A stretch of DNA of 64,000 nucleotides. Source: Streptacidiphilus albus JL83 (lineage in GTDB: Bacteria; Actinomycetota; Actinomycetes; Streptomycetales; Streptomycetaceae). This document shows, one piece after another, positions 44,303 through 57,589 of this stretch (its first letter is position 1; every line of letters begins with the position of its first letter). The position numbers and the translations under genes were made by a program. Below the pieces are notes generated by a model that searched no databases, had not been told where the DNA came from, and saw nothing but the letters and a program-made list of their open reading frames with translations. The DNA lies in NCBI RefSeq assembly GCF_000744705.1, contig NZ_JQML01000001.1, forward strand, positions 9,000,017 through 9,064,016, in the 5' to 3' direction.

Positions 44303-45630
44303 GTGCGCTCCGGCGCCAGCGAGTTGCCGGCGGGGATCCGGCCGCAGTCGGACGGCGCGGCCTTGCCCGCGAAGCGGTCGTTGAGCCATGACACCGCCAG
44401 CGGCGCCCAGACCGCGGCCGTTCCGACGTGGCTGAGCGCGTCGAACTGGTTGTACTCGATGGAGCCGTCGCCGGTGGCGCAGTACTGGTTGGCCAGGGCC
44501 CGCACATCGCCGACGACCATGACGCCGTCACCGGTGCCGATGCCGGCCGGGTCGCCGAAGGTCCCCTCGAACACGCCCCCGTCGCCCTGGGCGATGTACC
44601 CGGGGACGGTCGGGGTGGGCGCCGAGCCGAGGTTGATCCGGTTGACCGCGGCGACGAACGCCGGTGCCGAGTCCGGGTCGGCGTACTGCGGTTTCGCCAT
44701 GTCCTGCCAGGTCAAGCCGGGGTAGTGGCCGAGGGCGTCGACGATCGAGGCGCTCTGCAGCTGGTTGTACACCTGCTGGCCGTAGCTGCTCATGTACTGG
44801 GTGAGGTCGATGTCGTACGACCGGGAGACCCCGATGAGCGCCATGGGTATGACGCCGGACCAGGCCAGGGCGCCGCTGACGTAGCTGAGGTTGTGCGCCG
44901 GATCGACCAGCAGGCCGCCCTCGGCGAAGCCCACCAGGTTCCTGTTGACGTCGGGCGCGTAGCTCGGGGCCAGCGCCGCCGCCCAGTCGGTCGCGATGGC
45001 GCCGCCGGAGTAGCCCATCAGACCGAACTTGGTGTCGGAGTTCAGCCCGGTCGCGACGGAGCTGGTCGCGGCCCGGATCGAGTCCAGGGTGTCCGTGCCG
45101 TACTCGGGCCCGGCCGCGAAGTCCGCGGACTGCCCCTCGGTGTCCGGGATGACGAGGTTGTAGCCCTGGGCCAGCAGTGCCGACAGGGCCACCGATTCGA
45201 AGTTGGCGATGGTGCCGCCCAGGCTCACGTCGCCGGCGATGGCCCGGGACGGCCCGTCCGCCGGGTTCAGCGAGTCGTAGAAGGACTGGTAGGACACGGC
45301 CTTGCTGCTGTCGCCAGTGAGGCTGCGCACCACCGTGGTCACGTTGGCGGACGGCCGGCCCAGGGCGTCGGTGGTGCGGTAGAGCAGCTGGATCGCGGTG
45401 AGCGGCGTGGAGATGCCCTCGACGTGGTACTGCAGCGTCCGGGTCCTGAGCACGGTGCCCGGTGCGAAGGAGGACAGCGGTGCGCTGCCGTCGTAGCTGT
45501 AGAACGAGTCGGCTGTGGCGGCGCCGGGTGTCGCGGCGCGCGCCGCCGTCGCGGTGGCGAGCGGGGCGGCGGTGATCGCCATCGCTGCGGCGGTGGCGAC
45601 GGTCAGCCGTCGAACGGACTGTCTGGACAT
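44287..45630 (-). CDS. secretory lipase-family protein
   Basis: A 447-residue exported alpha/beta hydrolase of the secretory lipase (LIP) family. A signal peptide ends near ATAARAATPGAA. The start of the mature protein, FYSYDGSAPLSSFAPGTVLR, and LLYRTTDALGRPSANVTTVV are typical. The nucleophile elbow is FGLMGYSGGAIATDWAA (Ser in GYSGG), with later acid and histidine in NQFDALSHVGTAAVWAP. GGGGGA precedes the ATG. It probably hydrolyses esters outside the cell. The C-terminal tail ends at a 15-bp duplication. Confidence 0.88.
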   Translation of the reverse strand: MSRQSVRRLTVATAAAMAITAAPLATATAARAATPGAATADSFYSYDGSAPLSSFAPGTVLRTRTLQYHVEGISTPLTAIQLLYRTTDALGRPSANVTTVVRSLTGDSSKAVSYQSFYDSLNPADGPSRAIAGDVSLGGTIANFESVALSALLAQGYNLVIPDTEGQSADFAAGPEYGTDTLDSIRAATSSVATGLNSDTKFGLMGYSGGAIATDWAAALAPSYAPDVNRNLVGFAEGGLLVDPAHNLSYVSGALAWSGVIPMALIGVSRSYDIDLTQYMSSYGQQVYNQLQSASIVDALGHYPGLTWQDMAKPQYADPDSAPAFVAAVNRINLGSAPTPTVPGYIAQGDGGVFEGTFGDPAGIGTGDGVMVVGDVRALANQYCATGDGSIEYNQFDALSHVGTAAVWAPLAVSWLNDRFAGKAAPSDCGRIPAGNSLAPERTVPTS

Positions 45631-45708
45631 GGGTCCCCCGAAATAGTGAGGTGGGTCACAGATCTGACTCGGGAGTAAGTTACCTTCGGGTAGAAAGGCT
45701 GTACAGGG

Positions 45709-47430
45709 TTACGACCGAGCATTCTGCGATGCGCCGTCAGGTGATGCCGCGGGCCGTCCGGCGACCGGCGGCGGCTCCTTGCGGACGAAGGCCCGGCGCA
45801 GGGCGTGGTACGGGTGGGTGGGGTCGTCGAAGATCCGCCGCATCCGGGCGAGTTCCTCGTCCCGGTGGGCAGCCAGCGGCTTGACGCTCTCGGCGCGCTC
45901 CCGCTCGGTCTTCTTGGCGGCGATCCGGCTCCGGGTCGAGGACATGGCGGAGAGCCGCACGGCGAGCCCGGCGACCTGGTCGGTGAAGTCCTGTGCGCTG
46001 CTCTCGATCAGCCGGTCCACGAGTCCGAGGCGGTGCCCGCTCGCGGCGCTCACCGGCAGCGCCCTTTCGGTGAGCCGCTCGGCGGCCCGGGCACCGACCC
46101 GGCGCGGCAGGGAGTAGGTCCAGTACTCGGAGCCGTAGAGCCCCATCAGCCGGTAGTGCGGGTTGAGCACCACGCCGGTCCGGCACCAGACCTCGTCCGC
46201 CGCCAGGGCGAGCATCACTCCGCCGGCGGCGGCGTTGCCGCCGAGCGCGGCGACCACCAACCGGTCCGTGGTGGTGAGGACGGCCTCCACCAGGTCGTCG
46301 ATGGCATTGAGGTTGGCCCAGGACTCCGCCCCGGGGTCGGCGGCGGCCTCGATGACATTGAGGTGGATGCCGTTGCCGAAGAAGTCCCTGGCACCGCCCA
46401 GGACCAGGACGGAGGTCGGGCGGGCGCAGGCGTAGTGGTAGGCGGCCAGCAGCCGCTCGCACTGGGCGGTGCCCATGGCGCCGCCGGGGAAGGAGAAACG
46501 CAGGAACCCGACCTCGCCGGTCTCGCGGTACCGGATGTCGGTCCACCCGGGACCGTCCCACTGGGGATCCAGGGGCAGTGGCAGGTCGGGCACCGCCGGC
46601 AGCAGCCCGCCGAGGGCGACGGTCGCCGGAAGCGTGAAGGTGGGCGGCTGTCCCGGCAGGCGTCGCGGCCGCAGTTGCGGGATCCAGACCGCACCGTCCA
46701 CGGTCGCCCGGCAGATCGCGCCCGCCCGGGTGGCCAGCACCTCCCCGGGCGTGCCGGTCAGGGTGGGCTCGCGATACCCGCCGTGCAGGAACCACTGCCC
46801 GCCCAGCAGCTCGTCCGGCACGCCCGGCTGGGAGTCGGCCGCGCGCAGCTCGCGCAGCACGGTTCCGGTGCGGTCGGCGGTCCAGTCGATGCGCCGCTGC
46901 TCCTGGCGGAGGAACGGCCGGGTGCGGACGGCGGTCCGCTGACCCGGACCGCTCTGGGCGGCCGGGCGGAACGTGCCGGAGGCGAAGCGGTCCACGGCGA
47001 GCAGGACCGCCTCCAGCGCCGCGTCGGAGACCTCGTTGCGGTACAGGTCGCTCTTGCCCACCGGGGGCACGGGAAAGGAGGCCGACGCCCAGACGTCCCC
47101 GGCGTCCATCTCGCCGTTGGCCTGGAGGACCGTCACCCCCCACCGGTCGACGCCCTCCCGCACGGCCCGGTCCAGCGAGGAGGGGCCGCGGTCCCCGGGC
47201 GGCCCCGGGTGCACGATCAGGCAGGTGCGGGCCCGCCACACCGATTCCGGAATCGCCGTCCTCAGCATCGGTGCGATGATCAGCGCCGGGTCGTGCCGGT
47301 GCAGCGCCTCGTGCAGGTCCTCCTCCCGGCAGGACAGCTGCACCGGGACGGTGTGTCCGCGATCCGCGAGTTCCACCGACACGCGCTGGGTCAGGCTGTT
47401 GAACGCACTGGCGACGAGCAGGATGATCAC
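45709..47430 (-). CDS. hypX: HypX-like hydrogenase maturation protein
   Basis: A 573-residue two-part protein. The N-terminal half resembles formyltransferases that use N10-formyltetrahydrofolate (IVHPGPPGDRGPSSLDRAVR and NGEMDAGDVWAS). The C-terminal half is an enoyl-CoA hydratase-type fold (VLVLGGARDFFGNGIHLNVI, then ALGGNAAAGGVMLALAADEV). HypX makes the CO ligand of [NiFe]-hydrogenase under aerobic conditions. No hydrogenase or other hyp gene is in this window, so its partners must lie elsewhere. GGAGG lies five bases before the GTG start. The order of domains and the length agree with the family. Confidence 0.88.
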   Translation of the reverse strand: MIILLVASAFNSLTQRVSVELADRGHTVPVQLSCREEDLHEALHRHDPALIIAPMLRTAIPESVWRARTCLIVHPGPPGDRGPSSLDRAVREGVDRWGVTVLQANGEMDAGDVWASASFPVPPVGKSDLYRNEVSDAALEAVLLAVDRFASGTFRPAAQSGPGQRTAVRTRPFLRQEQRRIDWTADRTGTVLRELRAADSQPGVPDELLGGQWFLHGGYREPTLTGTPGEVLATRAGAICRATVDGAVWIPQLRPRRLPGQPPTFTLPATVALGGLLPAVPDLPLPLDPQWDGPGWTDIRYRETGEVGFLRFSFPGGAMGTAQCERLLAAYHYACARPTSVLVLGGARDFFGNGIHLNVIEAAADPGAESWANLNAIDDLVEAVLTTTDRLVVAALGGNAAAGGVMLALAADEVWCRTGVVLNPHYRLMGLYGSEYWTYSLPRRVGARAAERLTERALPVSAASGHRLGLVDRLIESSAQDFTDQVAGLAVRLSAMSSTRSRIAAKKTERERAESVKPLAAHRDEELARMRRIFDDPTHPYHALRRAFVRKEPPPVAGRPAASPDGASQNARS

Positions 47431-47608
47431 GAGTTCCTCCGACCGGGCCCGAGCCGGAGTGAGGGCCCCGACCTGGAGCGATCCTCGCCCGCCGCGCGCG
47501 CTCCGCGGCCGGTCCGCGCCAGCGGTGTCACCCGAACGACACGCCGTGACCCGGTGCGGCCCGGCCTCCTGCCCGGGGAGGGCGCGGGAAATTCCCTGCC
47601 GCTGAGTA

Positions 47609-47633
47609 GCATGGAGAACGGTGAGGGGGGTAC
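47609..47633 (+). promoter_or_regulatory. candidate SigB-type promoter of the first sigma gene
   Basis: GCAT, 15 bases, then GGGTAC matches the S. coelicolor sigma-B pattern (GNNT-N14-16-GGGTAC/T). It lies 40 bases upstream of the ATG, which suggests autoregulation. Confidence 0.55.
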
Positions 47634-47672
47634 ACGACGGCCGAAACGTCCCCTGCCCCGAGGAGGAACGAC

Positions 47673-48560
47673 ATGGACCGCGGTACCGCAGTCGCGTCGC
47701 ACGGCCTGCAAGCAGCCCAGGACGTCTCCCCGTCGTGGCCGCTGGTGGAGGCGCCGCCGGTGGCGGACGGTGTCGACCCGGGCGCGGTCGGTCCGGCGGA
47801 CGCGCGCGAGCTGTCGAAGGCGCTGTTCGTCCGGCTGGCGTCCCTGGAGGAGGGGACGCACGAGTACCAGTACGTCCGGAACACCCTGGTGGAGCTGAAC
47901 CTGACCCTGGTCCGGTACGCGGCGGGCCGGTTCCACCACCGCAGTGAGCCGATGGAGGACATCGTCCAGGTCGGGACGATCGGTCTGATCAAGGCCGTCG
48001 GCCGGTTCGACCCGGAGCGCGGCACCGAGTTCACGACGTTCGCGCTGCCGACGATCATCGGCGAGATCAAGCGCTTCTTCCGCGACACCAGCTGGGGCGT
48101 CCACGTCCCGCGCCGGCTGCAGGAACTGCGGCTGGCGCTGGCCCGGGCCACCGACGAGCTGGAGCAGGGCCTCGACCGCGCGCCCACCTCCGCCGAGCTG
48201 GCCGAGCACCTGGGGCTGACGCCGCAGGAGGTCTGCGAGGGGCGGGTCGCGGCGAACGGGTACTCGGTCGCCTCGCTGGACGCCCAGCCCGGCGACGACG
48301 AGAGCTGCTCCGGCGCCTCCCTCGCCGAGTACGTCGGCGCGCCGGACCCGGGGATGGAGCGGGTCGAGAACTTCGAATCCCTCAAACCGCTCATGGCCGG
48401 GTTCCCGGAGCGGGAGCGGACGATCATGTCGCTGCGCTTCGGCGCGGAGCTGACCCAGGCCGAGATCGGCGCGGAACTGGGCCTCTCGCAGATGCAGGTC
48501 TCCCGGCTGCTCACCAAGGCGCTGCGGAGCCTGCGCACCCAGCTGCTCGCGGACCAGTGA
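47673..48560 (+). CDS. SigB/SigF-family RNA polymerase sigma factor
   Basis: A 295-residue group 3 sigma factor with regions 2, 3 and 4. Region 2 has EPMEDIVQVGTIGLIKAVGR and FDPERGTEFTTFALPTIIGE. Region 3 begins IKRFFRDTSWGVHVPRRLQE, and region 4 has ERTIMSLRFGAELTQAEIGA with the final helix-turn-helix LSQMQVSRLLTKAL. Streptomycetes carry several such factors for osmotic, oxidative and developmental stress. It is closely similar to the factor at 58394. GAGGAGGAACGAC precedes the ATG, and a SigB-type promoter lies upstream. Activity is presumably set by the anti-sigma ATPases encoded downstream. Confidence 0.92.
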   Translation: MDRGTAVASHGLQAAQDVSPSWPLVEAPPVADGVDPGAVGPADARELSKALFVRLASLEEGTHEYQYVRNTLVELNLTLVRYAAGRFHHRSEPMEDIVQVGTIGLIKAVGRFDPERGTEFTTFALPTIIGEIKRFFRDTSWGVHVPRRLQELRLALARATDELEQGLDRAPTSAELAEHLGLTPQEVCEGRVAANGYSVASLDAQPGDDESCSGASLAEYVGAPDPGMERVENFESLKPLMAGFPERERTIMSLRFGAELTQAEIGAELGLSQMQVSRLLTKALRSLRTQLLADQ

Positions 48561-48639
48561 CACCGGCCGAGGGGCCGTGCCCCGCCGTCGGGCAGCAGCT
48601 GTCACACTGCCGGTCGGACGATGACGCAGGAGGATGGAC

Positions 48640-49020
48640 ATGAACCGTGCAGGTGCCGCCGCGGAGCCGCCCGCCACGAGCGGCTTCAGGGTGGGCAGCC
48701 GCCGGGTGGGAGCCGCCGTCGTCGTGGCCGTCGAGGGGGAGCTGGACCTCGACTCGGCCCCCGCGCTGACCGCCGAGCTCAACCGGGCCCTGGAGGACCG
48801 GGGGACCGGCGCGATCGTGGTCGACTGCCGGGACATGACCTTCTGCGACTCCACCGGTCTCAACGCGCTGCTCGCGGCGAGGCTCCGGGCCGAGGCGCAG
48901 GGGACGGCGCTGCACCTGGCCGCCGTTCCGCCGGCCACCAACCGGATGTTCGGGATCACCGGAGCGGATACCGTGTTCCAGCTCCACCCCGATGTCGGGA
49001 CGGCCCTGGGGGCGGCGTGA
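48640..49020 (+). CDS. STAS-domain anti-sigma factor antagonist
   Basis: A 126-residue RsbV/SpoIIAA-type protein. The strand VVVAVEGELDLDSAPALTAE and the phosphorylation loop VDCRDMTFCDSTGLNALLAA are clear, with the acceptor serine in DSTGLN. In its dephosphorylated form it should bind an anti-sigma kinase and free a sigma factor. GGAGG ends seven bases before ATG 48640. ATG 48634 is too close to it. It follows the sigma gene by about 80 bases and precedes an anti-sigma ATPase gene. Confidence 0.9.
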   Translation: MNRAGAAAEPPATSGFRVGSRRVGAAVVVAVEGELDLDSAPALTAELNRALEDRGTGAIVVDCRDMTFCDSTGLNALLAARLRAEAQGTALHLAAVPPATNRMFGITGADTVFQLHPDVGTALGAA

Positions 49021-49137
49021 ACGATCACCACAACAGCCACGACAACCCTGCTTGCGCCGACCGGTTCCGGGCAGACGACCTGTGACTGGTGACGCCTGTG
49101 TCACTGCCGAACCCTCAGTTCAGTGAAGTGAGTCGCG

Positions 49138-49584
49138 ATGAGCATGCCAGACACGCGCCCGCCGCTGGGTGGACTGCCCGAAGGCGGCCAGATCCGCCGC
49201 CTGGCCCTGGTCGGCACCAGGGGCGCGGTCGCTCGCAGCCGTGACTTCACCCGCCAGGCGCTGGAGGACTGGCAGTGGCTGCCCGGAGTGACCGAGGGAC
49301 AGCGGGAGGTGGCCGAGGACGTGCTGCTGCTCGTCTCCGAGCTGGTCACCAATGCCAACCTGCACGCGGGCGGCGCGATCGAACTGCTGCTCCACGGCAC
49401 CAAGGAGCGGCTGCGGGTGGAGGTCAGCGACGGGAGCGCGGAGCGCCCCGTCCCGCGCACGCCGTACCAGCCGTCCCGTCCCGGCGGCCACGGTCTCTAC
49501 GTCATCGCCCGGCTCTCCACCGCCTGGGGGTGCGAGCCGCGGCCCCGGGGCAAGTCGGTGTGGGTCGAAGTCGCCACCCCCTGA
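49138..49584 (+). CDS. anti-sigma factor serine kinase-type ATPase (HATPase_c_2)
   Basis: A 148-residue GHKL ATPase of the RsbW type. The N-box is VLLLVSELVTNANLHAGG, the G1-like motif is VEVSDGSAERPVPR, and the G2 part is PGGHGLYVIARLSTAWG. It likely phosphorylates the STAS protein encoded just upstream and may hold the neighbouring sigma factor inactive. Whether it is a true anti-sigma factor or only a kinase cannot be told from sequence. Confidence 0.87.
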   Translation: MSMPDTRPPLGGLPEGGQIRRLALVGTRGAVARSRDFTRQALEDWQWLPGVTEGQREVAEDVLLLVSELVTNANLHAGGAIELLLHGTKERLRVEVSDGSAERPVPRTPYQPSRPGGHGLYVIARLSTAWGCEPRPRGKSVWVEVATP

Positions 49585-49611
49585 CCACCTGCCCCGACCT
49601 CCTGGAGGTCG

Positions 49612-49637
49612 GTATCGGCCCCGTCCGTGCCGGGTAT
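49612..49637 (+). promoter_or_regulatory. candidate SigB-type promoter of the poly-HAMP kinase
   Basis: GTAT, 16 bases, then GGGTAT fits the SigB pattern and lies 57 bases before the proposed ATG. Confidence 0.4.
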
Positions 49638-49693
49638 CCTCGGCGGGAGACTGGGATGCCGTGTTTCAGCAGGTACGTACGGCGAGGGCGGGC

Positions 49694-54022
<4,329 letters not shown>

Positions 54023-54089
54023 CGTCCGGGCCGCGCCGTGGCGCAACCAGGTCCCCCGTCGGCAGTCCCCTCCTAGGAGCCAGCTTCCC

Positions 54090-56477
54090 ATGCCCCCCAG
54101 CCCCGGCGAGCCGATCGACCCCGGGCGCACCGCCGCACCCGGCAGCGTCCCCGCACCAGGATCGGACGACGCCGTGGGCCGACTGGCCACCACGGTCGCC
54201 CGGCTGCGCCGACAGGTGGACGAGGCCCAGGCTGCCGCGGGCGGCCGGGCGCTGATCGACACGGCCAGGGGGGTCCTGGTCGAGCGGCTGCACTGCGGGC
54301 CGCAGGCGGCAGGCCGGCAACTGGACGAGCTGGCCGCGAGCGCGGGCGTCCCGCTGCTGGAGCTCGCCGCCGACATCGTCAACCAGAGCGCCCAGGACGA
54401 GCTCAGCGCGATCGCCGAGGCGCTGGCGGCGGTCCCCGGCGGCAGCGGCCCGGCACCGGAGGCCGTCCGGCTGCGGACGGTGGAGAGCAGCGTCCTCGCG
54501 GCAGCGGACACCCAGGCGGTCGCCGAGTCGCTGCTGCGGTACGCCCTGGCCCCGCTGGAGGCCACCGCGGTGGCGGTGTGGGCCGCCGCCCCGGACGGCT
54601 CGCTGCGGCTGGCGGGCAGCGCCGGCTTCCCCGAGGCCGAGGCCGCCCGCTGGCACTACGTGCCGCCGGGCGTCGCCACCCTGGCCCGTCGGGCCCTGGG
54701 GGAACGGCAGGTCCTCTGGGTCCCCACCCTGGCCGGGACCCGGCTGCCCTCCATCGGCGGCCGGGCGACGCAGGAAGGAGGCCGGGTGGCCGCCCCGGCC
54801 GGCGCCGGCGGCCGGCTGCTGGGCGTCCTGGAGATCAGCTGGCCCGGGCCGCCGACCCCACGGACCCCGCAGCTGCTCCGCCAGGTCGAGGCCCTGGCGG
54901 AGCTGTGCGCCCGCACCCTGGACGGCCGGCACCCGGACGACGCCGCGCCCGCGCTGTCACCGCTGGTGGAACTGGCCGACGGGCTCTGGGACCCGGCCAT
55001 GATCCTGCGCCCGGAGCTGGACGCCGACGGCGCGGTCCGCGACTTCCGCATCCACCACCTCAACGACCACGTCGCCGACCCGGCCGGACGCCCGCGCTCC
55101 GCCCTCAGCGGCTCCTCCCTGCTGGAGAGCTACCCGATGACCGCCGAGGAGGGCGGCGTCTTCGGGAAGCTCGAACACGTCCATGCCACGGGTGAGCCCT
55201 TCCGGGCCGACCGGATGGCCACCACCACCCTGGTCGACCAGGTCGCGCTGACCACCTTCGCCCGGATCAGCATCACCCGCCACGGCGGCGAGCTGCTGCT
55301 CACCTGGCGCGCCGACGACGAGGCCACCCGGCTGGCCGACCTGCTCCAGCACGCCCAGCGGCTCGGGCGCATCGGCGGTTTCGAGGAGAACCTGCAGACC
55401 GGGGAGACCATCTGGAACAGCCAGCTCTACGAGCTGTGCGGGCTGCTCCCCACCGATCCGCCGATCCCGGTCAGCCGGCTCGCCCAGCACGCCCACCCGG
55501 ACGACGCGACCACCCTGGGACGTTTCCTGCGGACCCTGCTGCACCACCGCCGCCCCGCCTCGACCGCCTTCAGGATGCAGCGGCGGGACGGCAGCGCCCG
55601 CTACATCCGGGTCGTCGCCGAGCCCGTCCTGGACGCCCGCGACAATCTGCTGGCCGTGCGCGGGGCCTACCAGGACGTCTCCTCCCAGCACTGGACCGAG
55701 GTCGCCCTCGCCGCCACCCGCGACCAGCTCGCCCACAGCGAGAGGCAGGCGGCCGAGCAGGACCGGCTCACGCTGCAGCTCCAGCGCGCCATCATGCCGC
55801 CCACCACCGGCCCGATCGACACCCTCGGCCTGCACATCGCCGTGCGCTACCGCCCCGCCGAGAAGGACCACATGGTCGGCGGGGACTGGTACGACATCGT
55901 CACCCTGCCGTCCGAGCAGGTGATGCTCTCGGTCGGTGACATCGCCGGCCACGGCATCGAGGCCGCCACCTCCATGGTCGTGCTGCGCAACGCCCTGCGC
56001 GGGCTGGCCGCGACCGGTGCGGGTCCGGGGCCGCTCCTGGGCTGGCTGAACACCGTCGCCAACTTCCTGACCGAGGGCGTCACCGCCACCGCGGTCTGCG
56101 CCCTCTACGACCCGGCCACCCGGATCCTGCGCTGGGCCCGGGCCGGCCATCTGCCCCCGGTCCTGGTCCGCCGGGGCCGGGCGGAGGCGCTGCCGATGGT
56201 GAAGGGGATCCTGCTGGGGGCCATCGGCGAGGCCGAGTACGAGGAGGGCGAGGTGCAGCTGGAGACGGGGGACACCCTGCTGATCTACACCGACGGACTC
56301 ATCGAACAGCGGGACCGGTCCGTCCAGAGCTCCCTGGACGAGCTGCTGGCGACCGCGCAGCGCGCCACGTCCAACCTGGACGACCGGCTGGACTACCTGC
56401 TGACCCACAGCAGCGCCGACACCGACGACGACACCTGCGTCATCGGCATCCAGCTCTCGCCGCCGCCCGCGCCCTGA
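54090..56477 (+). CDS. ANTAR-GAF-PAS-PP2C (SpoIIE-type) regulatory phosphatase
   Basis: A 795-residue protein. The N-terminal ANTAR helices (ALIDTARGVLVERLHCGPQA and LDELAASAGVPLLELAADIV) would bind a structured RNA. A GAF domain (about 130-285), two PAS-type regions (about 295-405 and 425-530) and a SpoIIE PP2C domain (about 560-795) follow. PP2C metal motifs are MVGGDWYDIV, SVGDIAGHGIEAATSM, LLIYTDGLIEQRD and the final TDDDTCVIGI. It likely dephosphorylates the STAS protein nearby to release sigma factor. It follows the poly-HAMP kinase by 67 bases, with AGGAG upstream of the ATG. OsaC of S. coelicolor is a comparable but not identical multidomain regulator. Confidence 0.92.
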   Translation: MPPSPGEPIDPGRTAAPGSVPAPGSDDAVGRLATTVARLRRQVDEAQAAAGGRALIDTARGVLVERLHCGPQAAGRQLDELAASAGVPLLELAADIVNQSAQDELSAIAEALAAVPGGSGPAPEAVRLRTVESSVLAAADTQAVAESLLRYALAPLEATAVAVWAAAPDGSLRLAGSAGFPEAEAARWHYVPPGVATLARRALGERQVLWVPTLAGTRLPSIGGRATQEGGRVAAPAGAGGRLLGVLEISWPGPPTPRTPQLLRQVEALAELCARTLDGRHPDDAAPALSPLVELADGLWDPAMILRPELDADGAVRDFRIHHLNDHVADPAGRPRSALSGSSLLESYPMTAEEGGVFGKLEHVHATGEPFRADRMATTTLVDQVALTTFARISITRHGGELLLTWRADDEATRLADLLQHAQRLGRIGGFEENLQTGETIWNSQLYELCGLLPTDPPIPVSRLAQHAHPDDATTLGRFLRTLLHHRRPASTAFRMQRRDGSARYIRVVAEPVLDARDNLLAVRGAYQDVSSQHWTEVALAATRDQLAHSERQAAEQDRLTLQLQRAIMPPTTGPIDTLGLHIAVRYRPAEKDHMVGGDWYDIVTLPSEQVMLSVGDIAGHGIEAATSMVVLRNALRGLAATGAGPGPLLGWLNTVANFLTEGVTATAVCALYDPATRILRWARAGHLPPVLVRRGRAEALPMVKGILLGAIGEAEYEEGEVQLETGDTLLIYTDGLIEQRDRSVQSSLDELLATAQRATSNLDDRLDYLLTHSSADTDDDTCVIGIQLSPPPAP

Positions 56478-56564
56478 ACCGACGGTCGGAGGTTTCAGCG
56501 GCGGCGGGCGGGTTAGGCGCGCACTGCGGCCGGTTGAGGACTCTCCCCCGGGTTCCCAGGGCCG

Positions 56565-56609
56565 CTGCGGAAGGGCCCCGGCTTCCCCCCGCCGAGGGCC
56601 CTTCCGCAG
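56565..56609 (+). terminator. hairpin terminator after the PP2C gene
   Basis: Arms CTGCGGAAGGGCCC and GGGCCCTTCCGCAG pair perfectly around a 17-base loop, 88 bases past the stop. Confidence 0.8.
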
Positions 56610-56649
56610 TTCTGGCGGACCACCCGCCACCTGCGCGAGGGAGTTGGAC

Positions 56650-56946
56650 GTGACTGATGCATCCCGCCTACCCGGTCCGTTCGAGCACGCCTGGGGTTGG
56701 CAGCTCGACGCCGCCTGCCGGGGAGCCGACAGCCGGCTGTTCTTCCCCCCGGTCGGCCGGTCCGAGCGGGCCCGCCGGGAGCGGGAGGCCTCGGCGAAGC
56801 GGCTGTGTGCCGAGTGCCCGGTCCAACTCGCCTGCCGCCGCTACGCCCTGGAAGCACGTGAGTCGTACGGCGTGTGGGGCGGGCTGACCGAGGACGAGCG
56901 GTTCGCCGACACCGGTCGGCGCCCGCGCCGGCGCCGCACCGGCTGA
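56650..56946 (+). CDS. WhiB-like iron-sulfur regulator
   Basis: A 98-residue Wbl protein. Four cysteines that bind a [4Fe-4S] cluster are present, one in LDAACRGAD and three in CAECPVQLAC. The turn YGVWGGLTEDER and a basic C-terminal tail ([10 protein letters not shown]) for DNA contact complete the family pattern. Wbl proteins often bind region 4 of a sigma factor and respond to redox or NO. I use GTG 56650, six bases after GAGGGAG. TTG 56644 is an alternative. It is isolated from the upstream operon by a terminator. Confidence 0.9.
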   Translation: MTDASRLPGPFEHAWGWQLDAACRGADSRLFFPPVGRSERARREREASAKRLCAECPVQLACRRYALEARESYGVWGGLTEDERFADTGRRPRRRRTG

Positions 56947-57112
56947 CCGGTCGGCCGCGGCCCGCAGCCGCGGGCGTCCCGGCATCGTTCGGCATGCTGC
57001 GGCGGGTGTGTCGCGCCGGACCGTACCGGGCCGCATCGGCCGTGGAATACCGGGCAGAGGACCGACACGGCCAGGTCTCACGTCGAGGCGGCGAGGAACA
57101 CGGGGAGTGCGA

Positions 57113-57529
57113 ATGGAACACCGGATGCACCCCGCCGACTGCCATGCCGTCCACCGGTTCGACGGCCGGAACGGGACCGTCACCGCCGCCCGGGAGTACG
57201 CGCAGCAGTTCCTCGAACGGTGCGTTCCGCCGCTGACTGCGGCGGTCAAGGGCGACGCCCTGCTGGTGGTGAGCGAGCTGGTCTCGAATGCGGTGCGGCA
57301 CGCGCCGGGCCCGTGCACCCTCGCGCTCACGGACGACCGGCAGCGGCTGACCGTCACCGTCAGCGACACCAGCGCGGTCACGCCGGTCGCCCGCCTCCCG
57401 GACCTGGTGGCCGGGACCGGCGGGTTCGGCTGGCACCTGCTGCACCGGCTGGCCCAGCAGGTGGCGGTCGAGGTGCACGCCTCCGGTGGCAAGTCGGTCA
57501 CCGCCGTCCTCTCCTCGCGGACCGCGTAG
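57113..57529 (+). CDS. anti-sigma-type ATPase (HATPase_c_2)
   Basis: A 138-residue GHKL ATPase. The N-box is LLVVSELVSNAVRHAPG, followed by LTVTVSDTSAVTPV and GTGGFGWHLLHRLAQQV. It belongs to the large streptomycete family of RsbW-like regulators. It sits upstream of the second sigma gene with a channel gene in between, so it may control that sigma factor, but no STAS partner is adjacent. GGGGAG precedes the ATG. Confidence 0.82.
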   Translation: MEHRMHPADCHAVHRFDGRNGTVTAAREYAQQFLERCVPPLTAAVKGDALLVVSELVSNAVRHAPGPCTLALTDDRQRLTVTVSDTSAVTPVARLPDLVAGTGGFGWHLLHRLAQQVAVEVHASGGKSVTAVLSSRTA

Positions 57530-57554
57530 CGGAACGAGTGGTGCGGGGATATCC

Positions 57555-57579
57555 GCGTCGGCGGGGCGGATGCGGGTAC
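57555..57579 (+). promoter_or_regulatory. candidate SigB-type promoter of the MscS gene
   Basis: GCGT, 15 bases, then GGGTAC fits the SigB pattern. Transcription would begin only a few bases before ATG 57590, so the message would be nearly leaderless or use ATG 57626. Confidence 0.45.
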
Positions 57580-57589
57580 GCGCCGGGGA

